Shown piece after piece: positions 24,546 to 35,430 of a DNA stretch of 64,000 nt; within the stretch, counting starts at the first letter, position 1; every line of letters starts with the position of its first letter. This stretch comes from Hydrogenophaga palleronii_A. Lineage in GTDB: Bacteria > Pseudomonadota > Gammaproteobacteria > Burkholderiales > Burkholderiaceae_C. Both the position numbers and the translations under genes were made by a program. Below the pieces are notes generated by a model. That model saw nothing but the letters and a program-made list of their open reading frames with translations, was not told the DNA's origin and searched no databases. Where the stretch lies: positions 248,001 through 312,000 of the forward strand of contig NZ_JAVDWU010000003.1 in the NCBI RefSeq assembly GCF_031457455.1. Reading direction: 5' to 3'.

Positions 24546-25292
24546 TCATTGCATGTGCTGGCCGCCGTTGATGGCGATGTTGGCCCCGGTCACGAACGCG
24601 GCCTCTTCGGAAGCCAGGTAGATGATCAGTCCCGCCACCTCTTCCGGTTTGCCCAGTCGTCCCACGGGGATGTGCGGCAGGATCTTGCTGTCCAGCACCT
24701 CCCTGGGAATGGCCGTGACCATCTTGGTGCCGATGTAGCCCGGCGAGATGGTGTTGACTGTGACGTTCTTCTTCGCCACCTCCAGCGCCAGTGCCTTGGT
24801 GAAGCCGTGCACACCGGCCTTGGCGGCCGAGTAGTTGGTCTGTCCGAACGCGCCCTTGCTGCCATTCACGGAGGACACATTGATGATGCGGCCCCACCCC
24901 CGCTCGGTCATGCCGTCGGCCACCTGCTTGCTCATGTTGAACAGGCTGTCGAGGTTGGTGCGCAGCACCGCGTCCCAGTTGATCTTGTCCATCTTCTTGA
25001 AGGTCATGTCGCGCGTGATGCCCGCGTTGTTCACCAGCACGTCGATCGCGCCCAGCCTGGACTGCACCTCGGCCACTGCGCTGGCGCAGGAATCGAAGTC
25101 CGTCACGTCGCATGGCACGGCCAGGATCTCGTAACCCCTGGCCTTCATCTGTGCCAGCCAGTCGCCATGCGTCTTGTTGCCGGGCGAATACGTCACCGCC
25201 ACCTTGTAGCCGGCATCGACCATCTTGGTCGAGATGGTCTCGCCCAGGCCACCCATGCCACCGGTGACCAGTACCACGCGTTGTTGACTCAT
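24546..25292 (-). CDS. phaB: Acetoacetyl-CoA reductase
   Basis: A short-chain dehydrogenase of 248 residues. The cofactor loop is VTGGMGGLGE. The catalytic residues are Ser in IINVSSVNGSKGAFGQTNYS and Tyr/Lys in YSAAKAG. QTNYSAAKAGVHGFTKALA and ISPGYIGTKMV are PhaB hallmarks. It reduces acetoacetyl-CoA to (R)-3-hydroxybutyryl-CoA with NADPH, the second step to PHB. NADPH could come from the malic enzyme in the same block. The start at 25292 has AGGAG at 25299-25303. It sits 32 bp after phaA. Confidence 0.95.
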   Translation of the reverse strand: MSQQRVVLVTGGMGGLGETISTKMVDAGYKVAVTYSPGNKTHGDWLAQMKARGYEILAVPCDVTDFDSCASAVAEVQSRLGAIDVLVNNAGITRDMTFKKMDKINWDAVLRTNLDSLFNMSKQVADGMTERGWGRIINVSSVNGSKGAFGQTNYSAAKAGVHGFTKALALEVAKKNVTVNTISPGYIGTKMVTAIPREVLDSKILPHIPVGRLGKPEEVAGLIIYLASEEAAFVTGANIAINGGQHMQ

Positions 25293-25324
25293 TTCATTGC
25301 TCCTTGTGTTGATGAAGAAAGGGG

Positions 25325-26506
25325 TCAGGCTCGTTCCACCGCCAGCGCCACGCCCATGCCGCCGCCGATGCACAGCGAGGCCAGGCCCTTGTTGGCGCCG
25401 CGGCGGCGCATCTCGTGCAGCAAGGTCACCAGCACGCGGCAGCCCGAGGCACCGATGGGGTGGCCGATGGCGATGGCGCCACCGTTGACGTTGATCTTGC
25501 TGGTGTCCCAGCCCATCTCCTGGTTCACCGCGCAGGCCTGCGCCGCGAAGGCCTCGTTGATTTCCATCAGGTCCAGGTCCTGTGCATTCCAGCCGGCTTT
25601 CTGCAGGCAAAGACGCGACGCCGGTACCGGGCCCATGCCCATGATCTGAGGGTCGATCCCCGCGCAGGCATAGGCGCGGATCACGGCCAGTGGCTGCAGG
25701 CCGAGCGCAGCGGCGCGCTTTGCCGACATCACCAGCACCGCCGCGGCGCCGTCGTTCAGCCCGGAGGCGTTGCCGGCCGTCACCGAGCCGGTCTTGTCGA
25801 AGGCCGGGCGCAGGCCGGCCAGCGCCTCGGCGCTGGTCTTCTTGTTGATGAACTCATCGGCGGCGAAGACGATCGGGTCGCCTTTCTTCTGCGCGATGGA
25901 CAGCGGGAGGATCTCGTCGGTGAAGCGACCCGCCTCCTGCGCTGCCGCCGCCTTCTGCTGCGAAGCCAGCGCCAGGGCGTCCTGCATGTCACGGTCGATG
26001 CCGTATTGCTTCGCCACGTTCTCCGCCGTTGTGCCCATGTGGTACTGGTTGTACACATCCCACAGGCCGTCGGTGATCATGGAGTCGACCATCTTCCAGT
26101 CGCCCATGCGCTGGCCGTCGCGCGAATTGAGCAGCACGTGCGGCGACGCGCTCATGTTCTCCTGGCCACCGGCCACGACGATCTCGGCGTCGCCGCATTT
26201 CACGGCTTGCGCGGCCAGCATCACGGCCTTCAGGCCCGAACCACACACCTTGTTGATCGTCATCGCAGGCACCGACTGCGGCAGGCCGGCCTTGATGACG
26301 GTCTGCCTGGCCGGGTTCTGTCCCGAACCGGCTGTCAGCACCTGGCCCATGATGACCTCGGACACCGCGTCGCCGGGCACACCGGCCTTGGCCAGCAAGC
26401 CCCTGACCACATGCGCGCCCAGGTCGGGCGCCGTGGTGCGGGCCAGCGTGCCACCAAACTTGCCTACCGCCGTGCGTTGCGCGGCCACTATCACGATGTC
26501 GGTCAT
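25325..26506 (-). CDS. phaA: Acetyl-CoA C-acetyltransferase (beta-ketothiolase)
   Basis: A thiolase of 393 residues. The nucleophilic cysteine lies in NKVCGSGLKAVMLAAQ. The catalytic histidine is in GGAIAIGHPIGASGCR and the second active cysteine in LCIGGGMG. It condenses two acetyl-CoA to acetoacetyl-CoA, the entry step to PHB. The start at 26506 begins MTDIVIVAAQRTAVGKFGG. The order phaC-phaA-phaB is the common one in beta-proteobacteria. Confidence 0.95.
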   Translation of the reverse strand: MTDIVIVAAQRTAVGKFGGTLARTTAPDLGAHVVRGLLAKAGVPGDAVSEVIMGQVLTAGSGQNPARQTVIKAGLPQSVPAMTINKVCGSGLKAVMLAAQAVKCGDAEIVVAGGQENMSASPHVLLNSRDGQRMGDWKMVDSMITDGLWDVYNQYHMGTTAENVAKQYGIDRDMQDALALASQQKAAAAQEAGRFTDEILPLSIAQKKGDPIVFAADEFINKKTSAEALAGLRPAFDKTGSVTAGNASGLNDGAAAVLVMSAKRAAALGLQPLAVIRAYACAGIDPQIMGMGPVPASRLCLQKAGWNAQDLDLMEINEAFAAQACAVNQEMGWDTSKINVNGGAIAIGHPIGASGCRVLVTLLHEMRRRGANKGLASLCIGGGMGVALAVERA

Positions 26507-26550
26507 GAGACTCTCCTTTGGGGTTGAAAGACGGTATTGGCGGCCGGTGC

Positions 26551-28185
26551 TCACGCCGCTGGTGTGTTGACGTAGCGTCCAGGGGCGGGCTCGATGACGG
26601 GAAACGCCGCGTTGCCTGCCTTGCGAGGAGGCGCGACCTGTTTGCCGGCATGGCCCTGCAACCACTCGCTCCACGCCGGCCACCAGCTACCCTCGACACG
26701 CTGCGCAGCGTCCAGCCAGGCCGGGGCATCCGCCGCGAGCGGCCCGGTCCAGTGATGGCGCTTGCGCTTGGCTGGGGGGTTGATCACGCCTGCGATGTGG
26801 CCACTGGCGCCGAGCACGAAACGCGTGTCGCCGCGCAGCAGGCGCGTACTGGCATAGGCGCTGTGCCAGGGCACGATGTGGTCCTCACGCGAGGCGTAGA
26901 CGAAGGCCGGCGCATCGATGCGCGAGAGGTCCACCCGTACGCCGCATTGCAGCGTACCGCCCGGCTCGCGCAGGCGGTTTTCCAGATAGGTCTGGCGCAG
27001 GTACCAGCAATACATCGGCCCTGGCAGGTTGGTGTCGTCGCCGTTCCAGTGCAGCAGGTCAAATGCAGGCGGCGCTTGGCCCTTGAGGTAGCTGTTGACC
27101 ACATAGGGCCAGATCAGGTCGTTGGCGCGCAAGGCGGCGAAGACCTGGGCCAGTTCGCGCCCTCGCAACAGGCCGCCCTGGCCGATGCTGGCCTCGCGCG
27201 CGGCGACCATCTGCGGGTCCACCATCAGGCCCAGTTCACCGGTGTCCGAGAAGTCGAGCAGTGTGGTCAGCAGGGTGAGGCTGGCCGCCGGCGACTCGCC
27301 GCGCGCCGCCGCCACCGCCAGTGCGCTGGCCAGCAAGGTGCCGCCAATGCAGAAGCCCAGCGTGTTGAGCCGCTTGCTGCGGCCGATGCGCTGCGTGACC
27401 GACACGGCCTGCAACACCCCCTGCTCGACGTAATCGTCCCAGCCCAGGTGGCCCTGCTCCGCCGTGACGTTGCGCCATGACACCAGGAAGACGCTGTGGC
27501 CCTGGGCCACCGCGTAGGCCACCAGCGAATTCTCGGGCTGCAGATCGAGGATGTAGTACTTGTTGATGCACGGCGGCACGATCAGCAAGGGTCGCTGGTG
27601 CACCTTGGCGGTGGTGGGTGCGTACTGGATCAGCTGCATCAGTTCGTTTTCGAACACCACGCTGCCCGGTGTGGTGGCCAGGTTGCGACCCACTTCGAAG
27701 GCCTGGTCGGCGGACATCGAGATCCGCCCCTTGGCCACGTCGGCCATGAACAGGCGGGCGCCTTCCAGCAAGCTGGCGCCGCCGCTGTCCAGCACAGCCT
27801 GCATCGCCTCGGGGTTGGTCGCCAGGCAGTTGGCCGGGCTCATCGCGTCGACCACCTGGCGCAGCATGAAAGCGCACTGCGCCTTGCTGCGTGCGTCCAG
27901 TGGCGCCTTGTCCACCGACTGCTGCATCAGCGTCGCGAACCGCAGGTAGGCCTGGCTCATGGAGGCGAAACGCGGGTCCTGTTGCCAGGGATCGGCGGCA
28001 AAGCGGCGATCGGTCGCGGCAGCGTCAGTGGGCATCAGGGCCGCAGTCCAGAACGCGTTGACCTGCGCCAGTCCTTGTTGCCACGCCTGCAAGGTGGCGT
28101 CGGCCAGCGGCCACGGGGAGGTCGACGTGCGCATCAGCTCGTCGAGCCACCGGGCGGGGTCAAACGGGGGAGGGGATGGGTTCAT
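26551..28185 (-). CDS. phaC: Class I poly(3-hydroxyalkanoate) synthase
   Basis: A synthase of 544 residues, slightly shorter than the 589-residue Cupriavidus enzyme because of a shorter N-terminal region. The lipase-like box LGFCIGG contains nucleophile Cys279. NKYYILDLQPENS and VFLVSWRN are class I signatures. The catalytic histidine is in ASGHIAGVINPPAK. It polymerises (R)-3-hydroxybutyryl-CoA onto the growing granule. No phaE or phaR partner is present, as expected for class I. It follows ndh by 13 bp. Confidence 0.94.
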   Translation of the reverse strand: MNPSPPPFDPARWLDELMRTSTSPWPLADATLQAWQQGLAQVNAFWTAALMPTDAAATDRRFAADPWQQDPRFASMSQAYLRFATLMQQSVDKAPLDARSKAQCAFMLRQVVDAMSPANCLATNPEAMQAVLDSGGASLLEGARLFMADVAKGRISMSADQAFEVGRNLATTPGSVVFENELMQLIQYAPTTAKVHQRPLLIVPPCINKYYILDLQPENSLVAYAVAQGHSVFLVSWRNVTAEQGHLGWDDYVEQGVLQAVSVTQRIGRSKRLNTLGFCIGGTLLASALAVAAARGESPAASLTLLTTLLDFSDTGELGLMVDPQMVAAREASIGQGGLLRGRELAQVFAALRANDLIWPYVVNSYLKGQAPPAFDLLHWNGDDTNLPGPMYCWYLRQTYLENRLREPGGTLQCGVRVDLSRIDAPAFVYASREDHIVPWHSAYASTRLLRGDTRFVLGASGHIAGVINPPAKRKRHHWTGPLAADAPAWLDAAQRVEGSWWPAWSEWLQGHAGKQVAPPRKAGNAAFPVIEPAPGRYVNTPAA

Positions 28186-28198
28186 GTGGCGCCGTGCT

Positions 28199-29533
28199 TC
28201 AATGCAGCTTGACGTGAGGTTCGGTGCGCCGCGTGATCAGCCGCGCCATCGTGTCCAGCGTGACCTTGGCCGGACCGTGCAGCGCCAGCTCGTGCATCTT
28301 GTAGAGCGACACGTACATCAGGCGGGCGAAGGCGCCTTCGATCATCAGGCTGCCGCCGATCAACCCGCCCATCATGTTGCCCACGGTGCTGTACTCGCCC
28401 AGCGACACCAGCGAACCGAAGTCCCGGTAGCGGTAGGCCTGCAGGGGCTTGCCCGCCAGGCGGCGCCTGATCTGCGCGGCCACGTGCGAGGCCTGCTGGT
28501 GTGCCGCCTGCGCGCGCGGTGGCACCCAGCCGCCCTTGCCTCCGTTGGCCTGCGGCCATGCACAGGCAGCGCAATCGCCGATGACGAAGATGTCCTCGTC
28601 ACGCGTGGTCTGCAGGCTGGGCCGCACGACGAGCTGGTTGATGCGGTTGGTTTCCAGGCCGGCGATGTCCTTCAGGAAATCCGGAGCCTTCACGCCCGCC
28701 GCCCACACCACCAGTTCGGCAGGCAGGAGGCGGCCATCGGCCAGGCGCACGCCCTCGGGCAACACCTCGGCCACCTTGGCGGCGGTGTGCACCTGGACGC
28801 CGAGCTTGGCCAGCAGGGCCTCGGTGGCCTTGGACAGCCGCTCCGGCAAGGCGGGCAGCACCCGGTCGGCGGCTTCGATCAGGTTGACCTGGATGTCCTT
28901 GTCGGCATCCACGCGATCCAGCCCGTAGGCCACCACCTCGCGCGTGGTGCGGTGCAACTCGGCCGCCAGCTCCACGCCGGTGGCCCCGGCGCCGATGATG
29001 GCCACGTGCAACTGCTCGGGCCGCAGGGGTGTGCTCTGGGCATGGGCGCGGATGCAGGCGTTGACCATGCGCGCGTGAAAGCGTTGCGCGTCGGCCTTGG
29101 ACTCCAGCTTCAGCGCGTGCTCGCCGACGCCGGGCGTGCCGAAGTCGTTGCTCAGGCTGCCCAGCGCCAGCACCAGCGTGTCGTAGCCAAACACGCGGTC
29201 GGGCGTGACCTCGCGGCCCTCGGCGTCGAGGTAGGGTGCCACGCGCACTTCGCGACGCTCCCGGTCCAGCGCTGTCATCTCGCCGATCCTGAAGCGGAAG
29301 TGGTGCCAGTGCGCCTGTTCCAGGTAGCCGACCTCATGCGCGCTCAGGTCCATGCTGCCCGAGGCGATCTCGTGCAGCTTGGGCTTCCAGACATGGGTGC
29401 GGTTCTTGTCGATCAGCGTGACATCGGCGCGGCCGCGCTTGCCCAGCGTGTCGCCCAACCGGGTGGCCAGTTCCAGGCCGCCTGCACCGCCACCGACGAT
29501 GAGGATGCGATGTCGTTCGGTAGCCGGTTTCAT
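28199..29533 (-). CDS. ndh: Type II NADH:quinone oxidoreductase
   Basis: A flavoprotein of 444 residues. The first dinucleotide fold is RILIVGGGAGGLELATRLG and the second is HVAIIGAGATGVELAAEL. FVIGDCAACAW is the FAD-closing motif. The C-terminal region (SLMIEGAFARLMYVSLYKMH) gives the membrane-anchoring helices of NDH-2. It moves electrons from NADH to quinone without pumping protons. Together with the bd oxidase in the same block it makes a short route for burning surplus NADH. The start at 29533 was chosen by the family N-terminus. Confidence 0.92.
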   Translation of the reverse strand: MKPATERHRILIVGGGAGGLELATRLGDTLGKRGRADVTLIDKNRTHVWKPKLHEIASGSMDLSAHEVGYLEQAHWHHFRFRIGEMTALDRERREVRVAPYLDAEGREVTPDRVFGYDTLVLALGSLSNDFGTPGVGEHALKLESKADAQRFHARMVNACIRAHAQSTPLRPEQLHVAIIGAGATGVELAAELHRTTREVVAYGLDRVDADKDIQVNLIEAADRVLPALPERLSKATEALLAKLGVQVHTAAKVAEVLPEGVRLADGRLLPAELVVWAAGVKAPDFLKDIAGLETNRINQLVVRPSLQTTRDEDIFVIGDCAACAWPQANGGKGGWVPPRAQAAHQQASHVAAQIRRRLAGKPLQAYRYRDFGSLVSLGEYSTVGNMMGGLIGGSLMIEGAFARLMYVSLYKMHELALHGPAKVTLDTMARLITRRTEPHVKLH

Positions 29534-29564
29534 GGTGTGGACCTCGACAGCATGGATGGGCGAC

Positions 29565-30506
29565 TCAGACGCCGGCCGCATGGGCCTGCTGGTCGGCGTG
29601 GTAGCTGGAGCGCACCAGCGGCCCGCAGGCGGCGTGCAAAAATCCCATGGCCCGCGCCTGCTGTGTCAGCGCGTCGAACTGCTGCGGGGTCACATAGCGC
29701 TGCACGGGCAGGTTGCCTGGCCGCGGTTGCAGGTACTGCCCGACCGTCAGCATGTCCACGCCGTGCTGGCGCAGGTCCTGCAGGACTGCCAGCACCTCGT
29801 CGTCGGTTTCGCCCAGGCCCAGCATCAGGCCCGACTTGGTCGGCACAGATGGGCAGCGTTGACCGAACCCGCGCAACAGCTGGAGTGAGTTCGCATAGTC
29901 CGCGCCGGGCCGCGCCTGCCGGTACAGGCGGGGCACGGTTTCCAGGTTGTGGTTCATCACGTCGGGTGCATCGGCGGCCAGGATGTCCAGGGCGATCTCG
30001 ACGCGCCCGCGGAAGTCGGGCGTCAGCACCTCGATGTGCGTCAGCGGCGATTGGCGGCGCACCGCGCGGATACACGCCGCAAAGTGCGCCGCACCGCCGT
30101 CGCGCAGGTCGTCGCGGTCGACGCTGGTGATGACCACGTACGCCAGGCCGAGCCGGGCCACGGTGTCGGCCAGGCGCTGCGGCTCCAGCGGGTCGGGTGG
30201 CTGGGGCCGGCCATGCGCCACGTCGCAGAACGGGCAACGCCGCGTGCACAACTCACCCAGCACCATGAAGGTGGCCGTGCCCTTGCCGAAACACTCGCCG
30301 ATGTTGGGGCAGGACGCTTCTTCGCACACCGTGTGCAGGCTGGCCTCGCGCAGCAGGTGCTTGACCTGGCGGAAGCCCTCGCCCTGCGGAACGTGCACGC
30401 GTATCCAGGGCGGCTTGGGCAGCGCTGCGGCCGCGACCACCTTGATGGGTATGCGCGCGGTCTTGGCGGCGCCGCGTTGCGCGGCAGCGGTGACGGCTTC
30501 GCTCAT
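29565..30506 (-). CDS. lipA: Lipoyl synthase
   Basis: A radical SAM enzyme of 313 residues. The auxiliary cluster motif is CEEASCPNIGEC and the radical SAM motif is CTRRCPFC. RSSYHA near the C-terminus supplies the serine ligand. It inserts two sulfurs into octanoyl groups on lipoyl domains. Three such domains are encoded in this block (two in AceF, one in Lpd). No lipB is nearby, so a second housekeeping lip locus is likely. It starts 7 bp after maeB. Confidence 0.94.
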   Translation of the reverse strand: MSEAVTAAAQRGAAKTARIPIKVVAAAALPKPPWIRVHVPQGEGFRQVKHLLREASLHTVCEEASCPNIGECFGKGTATFMVLGELCTRRCPFCDVAHGRPQPPDPLEPQRLADTVARLGLAYVVITSVDRDDLRDGGAAHFAACIRAVRRQSPLTHIEVLTPDFRGRVEIALDILAADAPDVMNHNLETVPRLYRQARPGADYANSLQLLRGFGQRCPSVPTKSGLMLGLGETDDEVLAVLQDLRQHGVDMLTVGQYLQPRPGNLPVQRYVTPQQFDALTQQARAMGFLHAACGPLVRSSYHADQQAHAAGV

Positions 30507-30513
30507 TACCGCC

Positions 30514-32808
<2,295 letters not shown>

Positions 32809-32841
32809 GCTGTTTTGTCTCCATGGGTAAACGAATCGGAA

Positions 32842-33639
32842 TCAGCTGGTTGCCGGCAGCGGGATGGTCTCGGCCAGCCAGCCGCGCAGCGCCTGAATCA
32901 GTGCCTCGGGCTCGTCGGCATGCACCCAGTGCCCGGCATCGCGGATCTGCTGCAGCTGCGCCCGGGGAAACAGGCGCACGATGCCCGCGCGCGATTCCGG
33001 GCGCACATACCGGGAATGCTCACCCGCGACGAACAGGGCCGGCCCCGGGTAACGTTGGCGAAGCAACTCAGACGGGAACGCGCACAGGTCTTGCATGCAT
33101 ACGGCTGTCGCCATCAGGTTGAGCCGCCAGTCGAAACGTTCGTTGTGGCGCTGCAGGTTCTGCATCAGGAAGTCCACCGGCGCGTCAACGTCCAGGCGGC
33201 AGGCAAGGGCCTGCCGGACCTCCCGGCGGCTGGTGGCCGCCGCCACATCCAGGCCGCGCATGGCATTGACATACGGCGAGAACTGGTCGGCGTAGGCCTC
33301 GGGCGCGATGTCAATCACCGCCACGCCCGAGATCGCGTGCGGATACTCGAGCGCCAGGGCCATGGCTGTCTTGCCCCCCATGCTGTGGCCGATCACAACG
33401 GGCCGCTGCAAACCCTCGCGGTCGATCAGCTCCAGCACGTCCAGGGCCATGTGGGAGTAGCACATGGTGTCGGCCCAGGGCGACGCACCGTGGTTGCGCG
33501 CATCGGGCAGGTACATCCGGTAGCTGCCGGACAGGGCCTGGGCGATGGACGCCCAATTGCGACCGGAACCGAACAGTCCATGCAGGATCACGACGGGCGG
33601 GCCGTCGCCCATCGCTTCGTATGCCAGCTTGACGGTCAT
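32842..33639 (-). CDS. Alpha/beta hydrolase (YbfF/esterase-like)
   Basis: A hydrolase of 265 residues. The oxyanion strand is VVILHGLFGSGRNWASIAQ, the nucleophile elbow is GHSMGGK with Ser86, and the histidine lies in DAGHWVHADEPE. LPDARNHGASPW is typical of the YbfF/esterase group. It could act on acyl-CoA or short esters, but nothing in the sequence fixes a substrate. It lies between lpdA (11 bp) and maeB (33 bp), and so belongs to the same transcript. The start at 33639 (MTVKLAYEAM) gives the usual N-terminus. Confidence 0.8.
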   Translation of the reverse strand: MTVKLAYEAMGDGPPVVILHGLFGSGRNWASIAQALSGSYRMYLPDARNHGASPWADTMCYSHMALDVLELIDREGLQRPVVIGHSMGGKTAMALALEYPHAISGVAVIDIAPEAYADQFSPYVNAMRGLDVAAATSRREVRQALACRLDVDAPVDFLMQNLQRHNERFDWRLNLMATAVCMQDLCAFPSELLRQRYPGPALFVAGEHSRYVRPESRAGIVRLFPRAQLQQIRDAGHWVHADEPEALIQALRGWLAETIPLPATS

Positions 33640-33650
33640 GGCGCAGCTCT

Positions 33651-35414
33651 TCACTTCTTCTTCTGCGGCGGCAGGTCGGTGCAATGGCCTTCGAAGACCT
33701 CGGCGGCCATGCCGATCGATTCGCCCAGAGTCGGGTGCGGGTGGATCGTCTTGCCGATGTCGGCGGGCTCGCAGCCCATCTCGATCGCCAGGCAGACCTC
33801 GCTGATCAGGTCACCGGCATGGGTGCCGACGATGCCGCCGCCGATCACGCGGTGCGTGGCTTCGTCGAACAGCAGCTTGGTGAAGCCTTCGTCGCGGCCG
33901 TTGGCGATGGCGCGGCCCGACGCGGCCCAGGGGAACACCGCCTTGCCGAACTTGATGCCCTCGGCCTTGCACTGCTCTTCGGTCTTGCCGGTCCAGGCGA
34001 CCTCGGGGTCGGTGTAGGCCACCGACGGGATCTGCCGCGCATCGAAGAACGAGGCCTGGCCGTTCGCTGCTTCGGCCGCCACATGCGCTTCGTGCACCGC
34101 CTTGTGCGCCAGCATGGGCTGACCAACGATGTCGCCGATCGCGAAGATGTGCGGCACGTTGGTGCGCATCTGCTTGTCGACGTTGATGAACCCACGCTCC
34201 GTAACGGCGACGCCGGCCTTCTCGGCAGCGATCTTGTTGCCGTTCGGGCTGCGACCGACGGCCACCAGCACCAGGTCGTAGAGCTGGGCTTCCTGGGGTG
34301 CCTTCTCGCCTTCGAAGTTGACCTCGATGCCGGCCGGCGTGGCCTTCGCGCCCACCGTCCGCGTCTTCAGCATCACGTGGCCGAAGCGGTGCGTGTTCAT
34401 CTTTTCCCACACCTTGACCAGATCACGGTCGGCACCTTGCATCAGGCCGTCGAGCATCTCGACCACGTCGACGCGTGTGCCCAGTGTGGAGTAGACGGTG
34501 GCCATCTCCAGGCCGATGATGCCGCCGCCAACGACCAGCATGCGCTTGGGGATGCTCCTGAGCAGCAACGCGCCCGTGGAGTCGACGATGCGCTCGTCGT
34601 CGGACATGAAGGGCAGCTTCACCGCCTGGCTGCCGGCGGCGATGACGGCGTGGGCGAACTTCACCACCTTCTTGCTGCCATCGGCGGCGACCACTTCGAC
34701 GTGGTGTGGATCGAGGAAGCTGCCCACCCCGGTGAGCACCTCCACCTTGCGCGCCTTGGCCATGCCGGCCAGGCCACCGGTGAGCTTCTTGATCACGCCG
34801 TCCTTGAAGCCTCGCAGCGCGTCAAGGTCCACTTCGGGCGCCGCGTACTTGATGCCGTGGTGACCCAGTGCCTTGACCTCGTCCATCACCGCCGCGGTGT
34901 GCAGCAGCGCCTTCGACGGGATGCAGCCGACGTTCAGGCACACACCGCCCAGCGTGGCGTAGCGCTCGACCAGTAGGGTTTTCATGCCCAGGTCGGCGCT
35001 GCGGAACGCTGCCGAATAGCCGCCGGGGCCGGCGCCGAGCACGAGCATCTCGCACTCGGCATCGGCCTTGCCGGAGTAGCTGGCCGCGCCGGGCACCGGT
35101 GCCGCTGGTGCCGCTGCGGCGGGTGCTTGGGCGGGCGCAGGCGGTGCCGCGGCTGGAACCGCCGCCGAGGCCCCGGTCGCTTCGATGACCAGGATCACCG
35201 AGCCTTCGCTGACCTTATCACCGACCCTGACCTTGATCTCCTTGACGGTGCCGGCGTGCGTCGATGGAATTTCCATCGATGCCTTGTCCGACTCGACCAT
35301 GATCAGCCCGGTTTCGACGGCGATCACCTCGCCGGGCTGGACCATCAGCTCGATGATCGCGACATCCTTGAAGTCGCCGATATCGGGAACCTTGACTTCC
35401 ACGAGTTGTGCCAT
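33651..35414 (-). CDS. lpdA: Dihydrolipoyl dehydrogenase with N-terminal lipoyl domain (E3)
   Basis: A protein of 587 residues. Residues 1-80 are a lipoyl domain (KVPDIGDFKDVAIIELMV, lipoyl lysine in ESDKASME). An Ala/Pro-rich linker (about 85-115) follows. The flavoprotein shows the FAD fold MLVLGAGPGGYSAAFRSADL, the redox pair GGVCLNVGCIPSK and a dimer interface ending HPHPTLGES. It reoxidises dihydrolipoamide of E2 and makes NADH. A lipoyl domain fused to E3 is known in Ralstonia-type PDH complexes. Confidence 0.95.
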   Translation of the reverse strand: MAQLVEVKVPDIGDFKDVAIIELMVQPGEVIAVETGLIMVESDKASMEIPSTHAGTVKEIKVRVGDKVSEGSVILVIEATGASAAVPAAAPPAPAQAPAAAAPAAPVPGAASYSGKADAECEMLVLGAGPGGYSAAFRSADLGMKTLLVERYATLGGVCLNVGCIPSKALLHTAAVMDEVKALGHHGIKYAAPEVDLDALRGFKDGVIKKLTGGLAGMAKARKVEVLTGVGSFLDPHHVEVVAADGSKKVVKFAHAVIAAGSQAVKLPFMSDDERIVDSTGALLLRSIPKRMLVVGGGIIGLEMATVYSTLGTRVDVVEMLDGLMQGADRDLVKVWEKMNTHRFGHVMLKTRTVGAKATPAGIEVNFEGEKAPQEAQLYDLVLVAVGRSPNGNKIAAEKAGVAVTERGFINVDKQMRTNVPHIFAIGDIVGQPMLAHKAVHEAHVAAEAANGQASFFDARQIPSVAYTDPEVAWTGKTEEQCKAEGIKFGKAVFPWAASGRAIANGRDEGFTKLLFDEATHRVIGGGIVGTHAGDLISEVCLAIEMGCEPADIGKTIHPHPTLGESIGMAAEVFEGHCTDLPPQKKK

Positions 35415-35430
35415 GGTGGTGGTTCCTCTC

